Part shown: positions 16,689-24,938 of the stretch, piece by piece
How the letters are laid out: the number at the start of each line of letters is the position of its first letter
How positions within the stretch are numbered: position 1 is the stretch's first letter
Assembly: GCA_017537925.1 (NCBI GenBank)
Contig: JAFYJW010000054.1
Location: 1 to 37,117 of the forward strand
Source of the DNA: Synergistes sp.
GTDB taxonomy: Bacteria; Synergistota; Synergistia; Synergistales; Synergistaceae
Length of the DNA: 37,117 nucleotides
Direction: 5' to 3'
Program-made: the position numbers and the translations under genes
The notes under the pieces: generated by a model
Database searches by the model: none
Told to the model about the DNA's origin: nothing
What the model saw: only the letters and a program-made list of their open reading frames with translations

Positions 16689-17966
16689 ATGGGAGAAATG
16701 TCTGAAATATTCCAGATGGACGGCTCAAACTATCCGTCAAGAGAAGTAATAAAGGTCGTCGGAGTTGGCGGAGCGGGGAACAACGCGCTCAACCACATCA
16801 TACGCGGCGGAGTGGGCGGAGTCGAGTTCATTGCTGCAAACACGGATATCGCGCACCTTGACCTCTCCGAAGCCTCGACGCGGATCATCCTTGGCAAGGA
16901 GCTTACAAAGGGGCTCGGCGCAGGCTCCAATCCCGAGATAGGGTGCAAATCGGCGATGGAAGCGCGCGATGAGCTGAGGGCCGCCGTTGACGGAGCCGAT
17001 ATGGTCTTCGTTGCCGCCGGAATGGGCGGCGGCACAGGTACTGGAGCCGCTCCCGTCATATCGGCCATAGCAAAGGAGGCCGGGGCTCTCGTCGTTGCGG
17101 TGGTCACGCTGCCGTTCACATTCGAGGGCTCAAGAAGAACAAAACAGGCAAAATCAGGCATCGAGCAGCTGCGCGACAAGGTCGACGCGCTGATAGTGAT
17201 ACCCAACGACAGACTGCTCAGCATATCCGACAAAAAGACATCCATCAACGATGCGTTTGAGCAGGCTGACAGCGTGCTTCATCAGGCAGTCCAGGGCGTG
17301 ACGGATCTGATCAAGCGCCCCGGTCTCGTAAACGTCGACTTCGCAGACGTTAAAACGATAATGTCGAATGCCGGCACCGCGATAATGGGCATCGGCGAGG
17401 GCTACGGCGAGAAACGCGCAGCCACCGCCGCGTACAACGCAATAAACAGCCCTCTTATGGACAGCAGGATGAGCGGGGCCAAGGGCATACTTTTCAATAT
17501 AACAGGCGGCGCGAACGTCGGAATACAGGAAGTCGACGAGGCGATAAAAATAATCACCGAAGCCGCTGATGAAGACGCGGTCATAATTTGGGGGCATGTA
17601 TTCGATCCCGATATGTCCGACGGCATACAGATAACGGTTATAGCGACGGGTTTCGACGACAGCGTCGCTTCGGCGGATCCCGCGCCGCGCAGGCCGGAAG
17701 TCCGTCAGCCTGTCCAGAAGCCCGTATCTTCGGGCGCTGCGGCTCAGGGGCTTGATACGGCTTCGGCTAAGGATACCGGCAGCCCGGCGGCTGCACGTAA
17801 AGCACCCGCTGTGCCGCAGGCAGAGCCGAAGCGCAAAGAAAACGAAGCTCCCGCGAAGGGCCCTGCCTCCCAGTCTTCGGAAGAGGGCGATCTCTTCAAA
17901 CAGAGCGGCGCGCCGGTCGATCGGTATGACGTGCCCGCCTACCTCAGAAAGAAGCAGAACTCCTGA
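16689..17966 (+). CDS. ftsZ: Cell division GTPase FtsZ
   Basis: FtsZ polymerises with GTP to form the cytokinetic ring. The 425-residue product has the tubulin signature GGGTGTG at 113-119 and the T7 synergy loop NVDFAD at 215-220, which completes the active site across subunits. A globular core runs to about residue 325, followed by a Pro/Ala/Lys-rich linker (about 330-412). The C-terminal peptide DVPAYLRKK binds FtsA. ATG 16689 lies 9 bases after a GGGGG run. An in-frame ATG at 16698 is an alternative. The stop TGA overlaps a CTG that may start the next gene. Confidence 0.97.
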   Translation: MGEMSEIFQMDGSNYPSREVIKVVGVGGAGNNALNHIIRGGVGGVEFIAANTDIAHLDLSEASTRIILGKELTKGLGAGSNPEIGCKSAMEARDELRAAVDGADMVFVAAGMGGGTGTGAAPVISAIAKEAGALVVAVVTLPFTFEGSRRTKQAKSGIEQLRDKVDALIVIPNDRLLSISDKKTSINDAFEQADSVLHQAVQGVTDLIKRPGLVNVDFADVKTIMSNAGTAIMGIGEGYGEKRAATAAYNAINSPLMDSRMSGAKGILFNITGGANVGIQEVDEAIKIITEAADEDAVIIWGHVFDPDMSDGIQITVIATGFDDSVASADPAPRRPEVRQPVQKPVSSGAAAQGLDTASAKDTGSPAAARKAPAVPQAEPKRKENEAPAKGPASQSSEEGDLFKQSGAPVDRYDVPAYLRKKQNS

Positions 17967-18076
17967 GCAGGCAGCGGGCTTCAGCGGGCCGTCCTGGAAA
18001 GATAACGGCGTGGCACAGCTGGGAAGAGTACAGAAATGACGAAGTATGGCTGAAAGAGCTGCCCAAGGGAGGAGAT

Positions 18077-19495
18077 TTGCCTTGGGCTCTCTTTTATCCG
18101 GCGGACTATTCGGTAGGCGCCGCGGCTTTAGGGTTTCAATATATTTTTGAGCGGCTTCGTCTTGCCGGAGTCGCCGCGGAAAGGTTTTTTGCGTCGCCTC
18201 TGCCGTACAGATCGGCAGACGCCGACACGATGCTTGAAAGATTTTCTGTTATAACGGCGACGGTCGCTTATGAAGGCGGCATACCGGTATTTTTGGAGTG
18301 GCTCGATTCCGCGGGGATCCCGCTGCTTCCGGAGGAGAGGGCGGCCGGTTCTTTCCCTGTGGTGGGAGCAGGGGGGGCCCTTTCATATATAAACCCGCTC
18401 TCTCTGTCAGGAGTCTGTGATTTTATAATACTCGGCGACGGGATGGAAGCTCTTGACTATGCTGTAGAATGCCTGCGAAGCTGCTCCTCCGCGCCGCGCC
18501 GCAGGCTGTGGGAGAAGCTTGCCGGGCACGATGAGATTCTGGTGCCCCCCGTCGATATAAAAGACGGGAAGCTCACGCGGAATCTGAAGACTGGGCGTTC
18601 GCTTGACTTAAACGGCGATTATCCGCTTCACAGCGTCTGGATGACGGAACGGAGCGCCTTCGGCAAAACGCTTCTGATCGAGCTGCAGCGCGGATGCGCG
18701 CGCTCATGCCGTTACTGCACTCTGCCCCGATGCTTCGGAAAGATGCGCTTTCGCGGGTTTGACATTATAGAAAACGCGCTTTCCGATATATGCGGCCGCT
18801 TTGAAGTGCCGCAGGTCGGGCTCGTGACTCCCGAGGCAGGGGATTATCCGTTCCTGCCAAGGCTTACGGAGAGTATTGACAGAAAAGGCATAGCGGTATC
18901 GTTTGCGTCGCTGCGTCTCGACAGGCTCGACGAGAAGATGATAGAGACGCTTGCGGGCGGAGGCCGCCGCAGCATAACGGTGGCGCCGGAGACGGGGAGC
19001 GAAAGGCTGCGCTTCTCGTGCGGCAAGAACTTTACGAACGAGCTTATAACAGAAAAGCTCTCTCTTGCCAGAAGCCACGGCATAGACAGGGTAAAGCTCT
19101 ATTTTATGATAGGGTTGCCGGGTGAAACGGACGAAGACATATCCGCGATAACCGCTCTATGCCGCAGCGTGATATGCGAAACGGGGCAGTCGCTGACTCT
19201 TTCCGTCAATCCGTTCATACCCAAGCCGGGCACCGCATGGGAGAATGAATTTTTTGCCGGCAAGCATGCTGTCAGGCAAAAATATGAGAAAATAAAAAAA
19301 GAGATAAGGACGATAGCTAAAAAAACTCCGCAGCTGCGGCTTACGGGCGTAAAAGAAGCGCAGGAGGAATTCAGCCTCGCGTGGTGCGGATTTGAAGAAA
19401 GCCGGAAGCTTGCGCGCGATCCGCACGGCGGCGCTGCCGACGCGGACGCGGCGGGCAGAGAGATGCTGAAAGAGGAACTCGGGCGCATTGCCTGA
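18077..19495 (+). CDS. Radical SAM protein of unknown function; true start probably upstream
   Basis: A radical SAM enzyme with the 4Fe-4S motif C207-x3-C211-x2-C214, counting from TTG 18077. About 190 residues precede the motif and resemble the nucleotide/B12-binding-like N-terminal domain of several radical SAM families. Downstream, VSFASLRLDRLDE, VAPETGSERLR and KLYFMIGLPGETDEDI are typical Elp3/MiaB-type core signatures. The substrate is unknown. The only standard start, TTG 18077, has AGGAG just 2 bases upstream, which is too close. The frame stays open upstream to ftsZ, and residues encoded at 18011-18076 (WHSWEEYRNDEVWLKELPKG) look coding. Candidates are CTG 17963, overlapping the ftsZ stop, or ATA 18002. 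The family is certain and the function is not. Confidence 0.8.
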   Translation: MPWALFYPADYSVGAAALGFQYIFERLRLAGVAAERFFASPLPYRSADADTMLERFSVITATVAYEGGIPVFLEWLDSAGIPLLPEERAAGSFPVVGAGGALSYINPLSLSGVCDFIILGDGMEALDYAVECLRSCSSAPRRRLWEKLAGHDEILVPPVDIKDGKLTRNLKTGRSLDLNGDYPLHSVWMTERSAFGKTLLIELQRGCARSCRYCTLPRCFGKMRFRGFDIIENALSDICGRFEVPQVGLVTPEAGDYPFLPRLTESIDRKGIAVSFASLRLDRLDEKMIETLAGGGRRSITVAPETGSERLRFSCGKNFTNELITEKLSLARSHGIDRVKLYFMIGLPGETDEDISAITALCRSVICETGQSLTLSVNPFIPKPGTAWENEFFAGKHAVRQKYEKIKKEIRTIAKKTPQLRLTGVKEAQEEFSLAWCGFEESRKLARDPHGGAADADAAGREMLKEELGRIA

Positions 19496-19509
19496 CGAAC
19501 GGAGGTTGG

Positions 19510-20202
19510 ATGGAAGACATGACACACTCACGCAAGACCCGCTCCCGCGATTATAAAGAAAAGAAGGGGCTGACTCTTTTCGGAAGGCTTATCCTGCCGT
19601 TTACACTTATTTTGGCTCTGGCTCTGCTTTACTTCAGCATAAAGCTGTTCCTGGCGCCGGAAAAAGCAGGGCTTCGCTCTCATCAGCAGGCTGCCGAGAC
19701 TGTCGCTTCCGCAGATTCCGTTCTTTCTTCCGGAGATCAGGCAGAAGAGCCTGCTGCCTCCGCGGATGCACAGAACGGCTCCGGGACCGGTAAGCAGACA
19801 GGCTCCGTGAAAGCTCCTGCCGCGGCCGCTGCAAAAAGCCAGCCGGGCAGCGCGGCGCAGAACAAGAACAGCGTCCAGGCAAAACCGCAGACAAAAACCG
19901 TATCTGCAGGCCAGAAGAAAGATAATTCCGCGAAAGCCGTATCTCCCGCTCCTGCGGGAAATACCGCGAAACCGAGATGGGACGTCCAGATAGGCGTCTT
20001 CGCCGCCAAAAGCGGCGCGGAACTCACGGCAAAGCAGGCCCGTAACGCAGGGTACTCCTCATATATTACGGAAACAGTGCTTGACGGGAAGACCCATTAC
20101 CGCGTACGTGTACGCGGCAGCGCCGACAAAGCCGCCTCTTCCGAACTGTCAAAGCGGCTTGAAAAGGCCGGCTTCCCCATCTATCTGGTTTATATAAATT
20201 AA
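19510..20202 (+). CDS. Membrane-anchored SPOR-domain protein
   Basis: A 230-residue bitopic protein with a basic N-terminus, one membrane segment at about residues 24-48, and a low-complexity Ala/Gln/Lys/Ser/Pro linker (about 55-153). A C-terminal SPOR domain spans about 155-230 (WDVQIGVFAAKSGAELTAK to the end). SPOR domains bind denuded septal glycan and bring proteins such as FtsN and DedD to the division site, so an FtsN/DedD-like role is reasonable, helped by its place after ftsA-ftsZ. GGAGG (19501-19505) precedes ATG 19510 by four bases. ATG 19519 is an alternative start. Which named SPOR protein it equals cannot be told. Confidence 0.88.
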   Translation: MEDMTHSRKTRSRDYKEKKGLTLFGRLILPFTLILALALLYFSIKLFLAPEKAGLRSHQQAAETVASADSVLSSGDQAEEPAASADAQNGSGTGKQTGSVKAPAAAAAKSQPGSAAQNKNSVQAKPQTKTVSAGQKKDNSAKAVSPAPAGNTAKPRWDVQIGVFAAKSGAELTAKQARNAGYSSYITETVLDGKTHYRVRVRGSADKAASSELSKRLEKAGFPIYLVYIN

Positions 20203-20242
20203 TGATTCACCAAAGGCCTGACATCGAAAGGCAGCTGATTTT

Positions 20243-21481
20243 ATGGCAGGTTTTGTAAAAGAAGTTACAGGCAGAAACGATGCGATAGAGAATATATCGC
20301 ATCGTCTCTCTTTTCCGTGGGACTGCCCGGCAGAAGAGCGTCAGCTCGCCGACGCGGCAGGCAGGAGATGCGCGAAAGAGATCCTTAACGAAGTGCCTTA
20401 TCCTCCGTACTCGCGCAGCCTGCGCGACGGTTACGCGGTAAGGCATGCCGACGCCGCCGGAGCGTCTTCTTCCACGCCGCTTTTTCTTACCGAAAAGGGC
20501 AGCGTCGCTATGGGGGAAGTTCCCGAATTTCGGATATCAGGCGGTGAAGCCGCTTCCATACCGACAGGAGGCATACTGCCTGAAGGCTCGGACGCTGTCG
20601 TGATGCTTGAAGACACGGACGTCGCCGGCGGCTGGGTGGAGATTCGGCGCGCAGTTCAGGCCGGCGAGAATATAATCAAAAGCGGCGAGGATATCGCAGC
20701 CGGCGCCAGACTGATCGGACGCGGGGAAATGATAGACCTGCGCACAGTGGGCCTTCTTGCTTCAGCCGGTATTTCGTCTGTCCCGACCGTAAAGCTGAAT
20801 ATATCCCTGCTCTCGACAGGCGACGAGATAGTGCCTGCGGATACAGCGGTTTTGAGACCGGGGCAGATAAGGGACGTCAACGGCTGGAACCTTAAGGCCA
20901 TGCTGTCGCGCTTCGGTTTTGCTTCGGATCACCGCGGTATCGTGAGCGACTGCGGCGATGAGTTTGAACGCCGCTTTTATCATGAATTGGACGGATGCGA
21001 CGTTCTTGTGCTGAGCGGAGGTTCTTCCGTAGGCGTGCGCGATCATGCCTTCCGCCTGTTGTCATCGTTGCCCGAGCCGGGGCTTCTCGTGCGGGGGATC
21101 AACATCGTTCCCGGAAAGCCGACTCTGATAGCGGCTGACGCTGCACGGAAAAAGCTGGTCGTCAGTCTCCCGGGGCATCCTCTTTCGTGCACGGTCGCTG
21201 CGTTCACTGTTTTGCTGCCGCTGCTTCTCAGGCTTATCGGCGCGGCTGAGAAGGAATGCGGCACGCGCCTTATGCTGCCCGTGGCGAGTGATCTTGCCGC
21301 GCGCACAGGGGCGGAAAAATTTTTTGCATGCCGTCTTTTGCCGGACGGCAGAACTGAACCGGCGGCGGCAAAATCAGGTTATATATCCGCGCTGTCAAAT
21401 GCGTGCGGTTTCATAAGAATGCCTGAAGACAGAGAAACGATAAGGGCCGGAGAAGAAGCGGAGGTATGGCTGTGGCAGTAA
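20243..21481 (+). CDS. moeA: Molybdopterin molybdenumtransferase MoeA
   Basis: MoeA inserts molybdate (or tungstate) into adenylylated molybdopterin, the last step of basic Moco synthesis. The 412-residue product has the full domain order: the N-terminal domains I/II with RSLRDGYAVR and LPEGSDAVVMLEDT, then domain III, the MogA-like fold, with LSTGDEIV, LSGGSSVGVRDH, PGKPT and SLPGHPLS. A C-terminal beta domain closes the protein. It is the first gene of the Moco block, 40 bases after the SPOR gene, with no terminator visible between them. It overlaps the second moeA by a few bases. Two MoeA paralogues in one operon are common in organisms that use tungsten as well as molybdenum. Confidence 0.93.
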   Translation: MAGFVKEVTGRNDAIENISHRLSFPWDCPAEERQLADAAGRRCAKEILNEVPYPPYSRSLRDGYAVRHADAAGASSSTPLFLTEKGSVAMGEVPEFRISGGEAASIPTGGILPEGSDAVVMLEDTDVAGGWVEIRRAVQAGENIIKSGEDIAAGARLIGRGEMIDLRTVGLLASAGISSVPTVKLNISLLSTGDEIVPADTAVLRPGQIRDVNGWNLKAMLSRFGFASDHRGIVSDCGDEFERRFYHELDGCDVLVLSGGSSVGVRDHAFRLLSSLPEPGLLVRGINIVPGKPTLIAADAARKKLVVSLPGHPLSCTVAAFTVLLPLLLRLIGAAEKECGTRLMLPVASDLAARTGAEKFFACRLLPDGRTEPAAAKSGYISALSNACGFIRMPEDRETIRAGEEAEVWLWQ

Positions 21482-23388
21482 ATTATCCCGAACATGTGAC
21501 GCTGGATGAAGCGTCTGCTATCCTGAAAGATGCATTCAAAGACTACGCGGCGGGTTTTTCCGCAGATATGGAGATATCCGAAGCGCTGGGACATTTTCTT
21601 ACCGCGGATATCAAAGCGGCGCGCAACGTTCCTCATTACGCGGCCTCAGCCGTGGACGGCTACGCGCTGCGCGCGGAGGATACTGCCGGCGCGTCATTTG
21701 CGACCCCTGTGAGGATTCGGGGAGGACATCTCCGGTGGGTTAATACGAGCGCGCCTCTTCCGGAGGACGCGAACGCAGTGCTGATGATAGAGGATTCCTC
21801 TTCTGACGGGGAAGACCTTATAGTATACAAACCGCTTACGCCTTATGAGAACGTGCGCCCTCTGGGCGAGGATGTAATGGCCGGACAGATCATAGCAAGA
21901 GAGGGAGAAGAGATCACTCCGGCTCTTGTATCGCTCTTTTTGTGCGCGGGGATAGATACCGTCCCGGTCAGGCGCAGGGCAAAGGTCCTTTTTATACCTA
22001 CGGGGAACGAAATAATATCGCGGGAGGAATGGCTTGCGCGCGAGACCCAGCCTTCCGGCACAGCGGCTGAGAGCAATTCACTCTTTATTGCCGCGTCTTT
22101 CAAGAAGTGGGGCTATTCGGTCGATATAGCGCCTATAGTTCCGGACGTGCCCGAGATTCTTAAAGAGTGCGTCCGCAAAGGCATATCGGATCATGATCTG
22201 GTCCTTGTGGGCGCAGGTTCGGCAAAGGGGCGCCGCGACCACACGATCGAGGTCTTTTCCGAACTTGGCAGAGTGCTCTTCCGCGGCGTGAGGATAAAAC
22301 CTGGCCGCCCTGCGATGGCGGCCGAGATAGACGGAAAGCCGGCTATATGTCTGCCGGGTTTCCCGATGTCCACAGCCGTGGTGCTTTGGTCCATTGTTTA
22401 TCCGCTGCTCAGGCTTCTCTCGGGCGCTGGCGGAGATACACGGGCGCTTGCGCGTGAGGCCGTGGCGGCAAAAAGCACCATGAAGGGCAGGCTGCTTGTC
22501 CAGCATTCCTCTTCAGCCGGCATAGAAGAATGGCTGAAAATCAAGACCGCTCTCGTGGGAGATACGGTGTATTCATGGCCGCTGACCGCCGGCGCGAGCG
22601 TGCTCTGGGCCCTTTCCGAATCCGACGGAGTCGCACTGCTGCCTCCCGAGGCGCTTGAATGCGAACGCGGAACAGAGATAGATATATGGATGACCCGTGA
22701 CGTCGACTTTGAGCGGAGAGCTCTTTTTCAGGGCTCCGACGATCCCGCAGTGCAGCTTCTGGTCACTCCGATACGCAGGCGCGGAGCGGATTTCGTCTGC
22801 CGCGCCGTTGGGAGCATGGGGGGGCTTGCCGCGCTTTCGCGCGGCGAATGCCATGTCGCTGCCGCGCATCTTCTTGACGAAAACAGCGGCTCATACAACG
22901 ACATATTTATAGAGCGCTTTTCCGGCGGGCGCGACTGGAAAAGGGTCCTTGTCTTTTACAGGACCCAGGGCATAATAGTTGCCCGCGGCAACCCGAAGGG
23001 CATCCGCGGCTTCCGCGATCTGTGCACGAATGAGATCGTTTTTTCGAACCGCCAGCCCGGAGCCGGGACGCGCGTGCTTTTTGACTGCATGCTGAAGCAG
23101 GAAGGCCTTTCGTCAGACCTTGTAAAAGGGTACGGACAGATATGCACTACGCATATGGAGGCCGCAAACCGCGTGCATTCCGGAGCCGCAGACGCGGCTT
23201 TGGGCATAAAATCGGCTGCAGATGCGCTCGGACTGGATTTTATACCGATAACGGAAGAGCCTTACGAACTTGTAATACCTGCCGAATATCTTGAACATCC
23301 CGGGATAAAGGCCCTTCTTGACAGCCTGGAGGACCCGGAGTGGCGCTGTAAAGTAGAGGAGATGGGCGGTTACAGATGGCCGGAGTGA
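21472..23388 (+). CDS. MoeA-like protein fused to a PBP-like substrate-binding domain
   Basis: The first ~400 residues are a MoeA homologue: HYAASAVDGYALRAED and LPEDANAVLMIED in domains I/II, then FIPTGNEII, LVGAGSAKGRRDH, KPGRPAMA and CLPGFPMST. About residues 420-638 form a periplasmic-binding-protein-like domain as found in ModE- and LysR-associated sensors (SMGGLAALSRGECHVAAAHL, NRQPGAGTRVLFD). No signal peptide is present, so it is cytoplasmic, probably sensing or delivering the oxyanion or cofactor. The usual GGxSxG of domain III reads GAGSAKG. GTG 21472 has GGAGG 7 bases upstream, whereas ATG 21466 is only 1 base after it. It overlaps moeA and moaA. Confidence 0.88.
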   Translation: MAVNYPEHVTLDEASAILKDAFKDYAAGFSADMEISEALGHFLTADIKAARNVPHYAASAVDGYALRAEDTAGASFATPVRIRGGHLRWVNTSAPLPEDANAVLMIEDSSSDGEDLIVYKPLTPYENVRPLGEDVMAGQIIAREGEEITPALVSLFLCAGIDTVPVRRRAKVLFIPTGNEIISREEWLARETQPSGTAAESNSLFIAASFKKWGYSVDIAPIVPDVPEILKECVRKGISDHDLVLVGAGSAKGRRDHTIEVFSELGRVLFRGVRIKPGRPAMAAEIDGKPAICLPGFPMSTAVVLWSIVYPLLRLLSGAGGDTRALAREAVAAKSTMKGRLLVQHSSSAGIEEWLKIKTALVGDTVYSWPLTAGASVLWALSESDGVALLPPEALECERGTEIDIWMTRDVDFERRALFQGSDDPAVQLLVTPIRRRGADFVCRAVGSMGGLAALSRGECHVAAAHLLDENSGSYNDIFIERFSGGRDWKRVLVFYRTQGIIVARGNPKGIRGFRDLCTNEIVFSNRQPGAGTRVLFDCMLKQEGLSSDLVKGYGQICTTHMEAANRVHSGAADAALGIKSAADALGLDFIPITEEPYELVIPAEYLEHPGIKALLDSLEDPEWRCKVEEMGGYRWPE

Positions 23389-24362
23389 AGGAACTGAAAG
23401 ACAGCTACGGACGCCGTCTGAATTATCTGCGGATATCCGTTACCGACAGATGCAACTACCGCTGTCTTTACTGCATGCCTTCTGAAGGTGTGGAATGCGT
23501 GAGCCACGCGGACATACTGCGCTATGAGGATATAAAGTTCCTCTGCCGCGTCTTCCGCGGACTCGGCGTGGAGAAATTCCGCTTTACCGGCGGAGAGCCG
23601 CTCGTGCGCAGGGGACTCGTCCCCTTTTTGAAGGAACTGCGCGAAGAGATGCCTGATGTTAAGATCGCTCTGACCACCAACGCCTCTCTTCTTGTAAATT
23701 TCGCGCGGGGGCTCGCGGAGGCCCGCATAGACAGTCTTAATGTCAGCCTGGACACTGTGGATGCGCAGAAATTCGCGCAGGTGACCCGCCTCGGCAGCAT
23801 AGAGGACGTTTTTGCCGGCATAGCGGCGGCAAAGGCCGAAGGGATAGGCAGCATAAAGCTCAACGCTGTCCTGATAAGAGGCTTCAATGATACGGAAGTG
23901 CCGGCGATGCTTGCTTACGCCCGGCGCGAGGGGCTTCTTCTGCGGCTTATAGAATTCATGCCGCTGCAGGAGAGCATATGGAAGAAGGATGCCTTTATCA
24001 TCGGGAGAGACCTGCTGAAGACGCTGCCCGACGGAGCCGCCTGGGAGAAAAGCGAAGCGGACGGCGGCAGCAGCAATGGTCCTGCCGAATATTATGTGAA
24101 CAGAAAGAGCGGCGACAGGATAGGGATAATTACGGCCGTCTCCAATCATTTCTGCAAAAGCTGCAACCGGCTCAGGATATCGGCGGAGGGGAAGCTCAGG
24201 ACATGCCTTTTCAACCCCAAAGAGATACCGCTTAAGGAGCTTATCCAACAGCGCTGTGAGAACGACCTGCGCGAAGCCATACTTGCCGCCGCCGCCGCCA
24301 AGCCGCGCTGCTGGGACGACGTTAAAAACGGCAAAATGAAGATGTCCGGGATAGGAGGATAA
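23376..24362 (+). CDS. moaA: GTP 3',8-cyclase MoaA
   Basis: MoaA is the radical SAM enzyme that converts GTP to 3',8-cyclo-GTP, the first step of Moco synthesis. The 328-residue product has the N-terminal 4Fe-4S motif C26-x3-C30-x2-C33 and the GGEP motif (72-75). The second cluster is formed by C260, C263 and C277, which binds the substrate. The C-terminal Gly-Gly tail (SGIGG) is needed in MoaA for the rearrangement with MoaC. It starts 13 bases inside the preceding gene and ends one base before moaC. No moaD, moaE or mobA is present nearby. Confidence 0.96.
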   Translation: MAGVKELKDSYGRRLNYLRISVTDRCNYRCLYCMPSEGVECVSHADILRYEDIKFLCRVFRGLGVEKFRFTGGEPLVRRGLVPFLKELREEMPDVKIALTTNASLLVNFARGLAEARIDSLNVSLDTVDAQKFAQVTRLGSIEDVFAGIAAAKAEGIGSIKLNAVLIRGFNDTEVPAMLAYARREGLLLRLIEFMPLQESIWKKDAFIIGRDLLKTLPDGAAWEKSEADGGSSNGPAEYYVNRKSGDRIGIITAVSNHFCKSCNRLRISAEGKLRTCLFNPKEIPLKELIQQRCENDLREAILAAAAAKPRCWDDVKNGKMKMSGIGG

Positions 24363-24363
24363 A

Positions 24364-24861
24364 ATGGGAGAATATACGCACTTTGACTCGGAAGGGCGTC
24401 CCACGCTCGTCGATGTAAGCGGAAAAGCCGTTACAAAAAGAACCGCGTGGGCTGAAGGATGGCTTTATCTGCCCGATGAGATATACAAGACCGTATCGAA
24501 CGGCGCCGTAAAAAAAGGAGACCCGTTCAGGGTGGCCGAACTCGGCGGCATAATGGGCGCCAAGAGGACTCCCGAGCTTATACCTCTGTGCCACAATATA
24601 CGCCTTGACAACATAAAGGTGCGCTGCGACCTCGACCATGAAAAAAAAGCCGTTAAGATCACATGCGAGGCCACGGCGTCAGAAGTCACAGGCGTCGAGA
24701 TGGAGGCGCTTACAGGGGTCTCGGCCGCCGCTCTCACCTTTTACGACATGTGCAAGGGCATAGATAAGGGCATGGTCATAAAAGACATACGCCTGCTCAG
24801 AAAAACAGGCGGCAAGAGCGGAGAATGGAACGCGGACACCGGATACGGAGAAGAGAAATAG
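24364..24861 (+). CDS. moaC: Cyclic pyranopterin monophosphate synthase MoaC
   Basis: MoaC turns the MoaA product into cyclic pyranopterin monophosphate. The 165-residue product has the family signatures GIMGAKRTPELIPLCHNI (about 62-79) and GVEMEALTGVSAAALTFYDMCK (split across about 115-137). The C-terminal KTGGKSG catalytic lysine motif follows. GGAGGA lies a few bases before ATG 24364. The gene is one base after moaA, so the two consecutive enzymes are cotranslated. Confidence 0.96.
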   Translation: MGEYTHFDSEGRPTLVDVSGKAVTKRTAWAEGWLYLPDEIYKTVSNGAVKKGDPFRVAELGGIMGAKRTPELIPLCHNIRLDNIKVRCDLDHEKKAVKITCEATASEVTGVEMEALTGVSAAALTFYDMCKGIDKGMVIKDIRLLRKTGGKSGEWNADTGYGEEK

Positions 24862-24885
24862 CCTGCCGGAGCAAAACAAAAATAT

Positions 24886-24923
24886 GGCAGCGGCATGGGG
24901 AGACCATCTGTGCAAACGCTGCC
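24886..24923 (+). promoter_or_regulatory. Hairpin before the Mog-like gene's ribosome-binding site
   Basis: GGCAGCG (24886-24892) pairs with CGCTGCC (24917-24923), and ATGG/CCAT can pair inside. The 3' arm ends three bases before GGAGGGG, the Shine-Dalgarno of the next gene. The stem might modulate translation or protect a processed end. No U tract follows, so it is not a classical terminator, and it does not match the Moco riboswitch pattern I know. Confidence 0.4.
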
Positions 24924-24938
24924 GCGGAGGGGATATAA

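Noticed and set aside
23370-24404. Minus-strand open frame of 344 codons opposite moaA
   Set aside because: Antisense to MoaA, which has every cysteine motif. No recognisable domain on the other strand.
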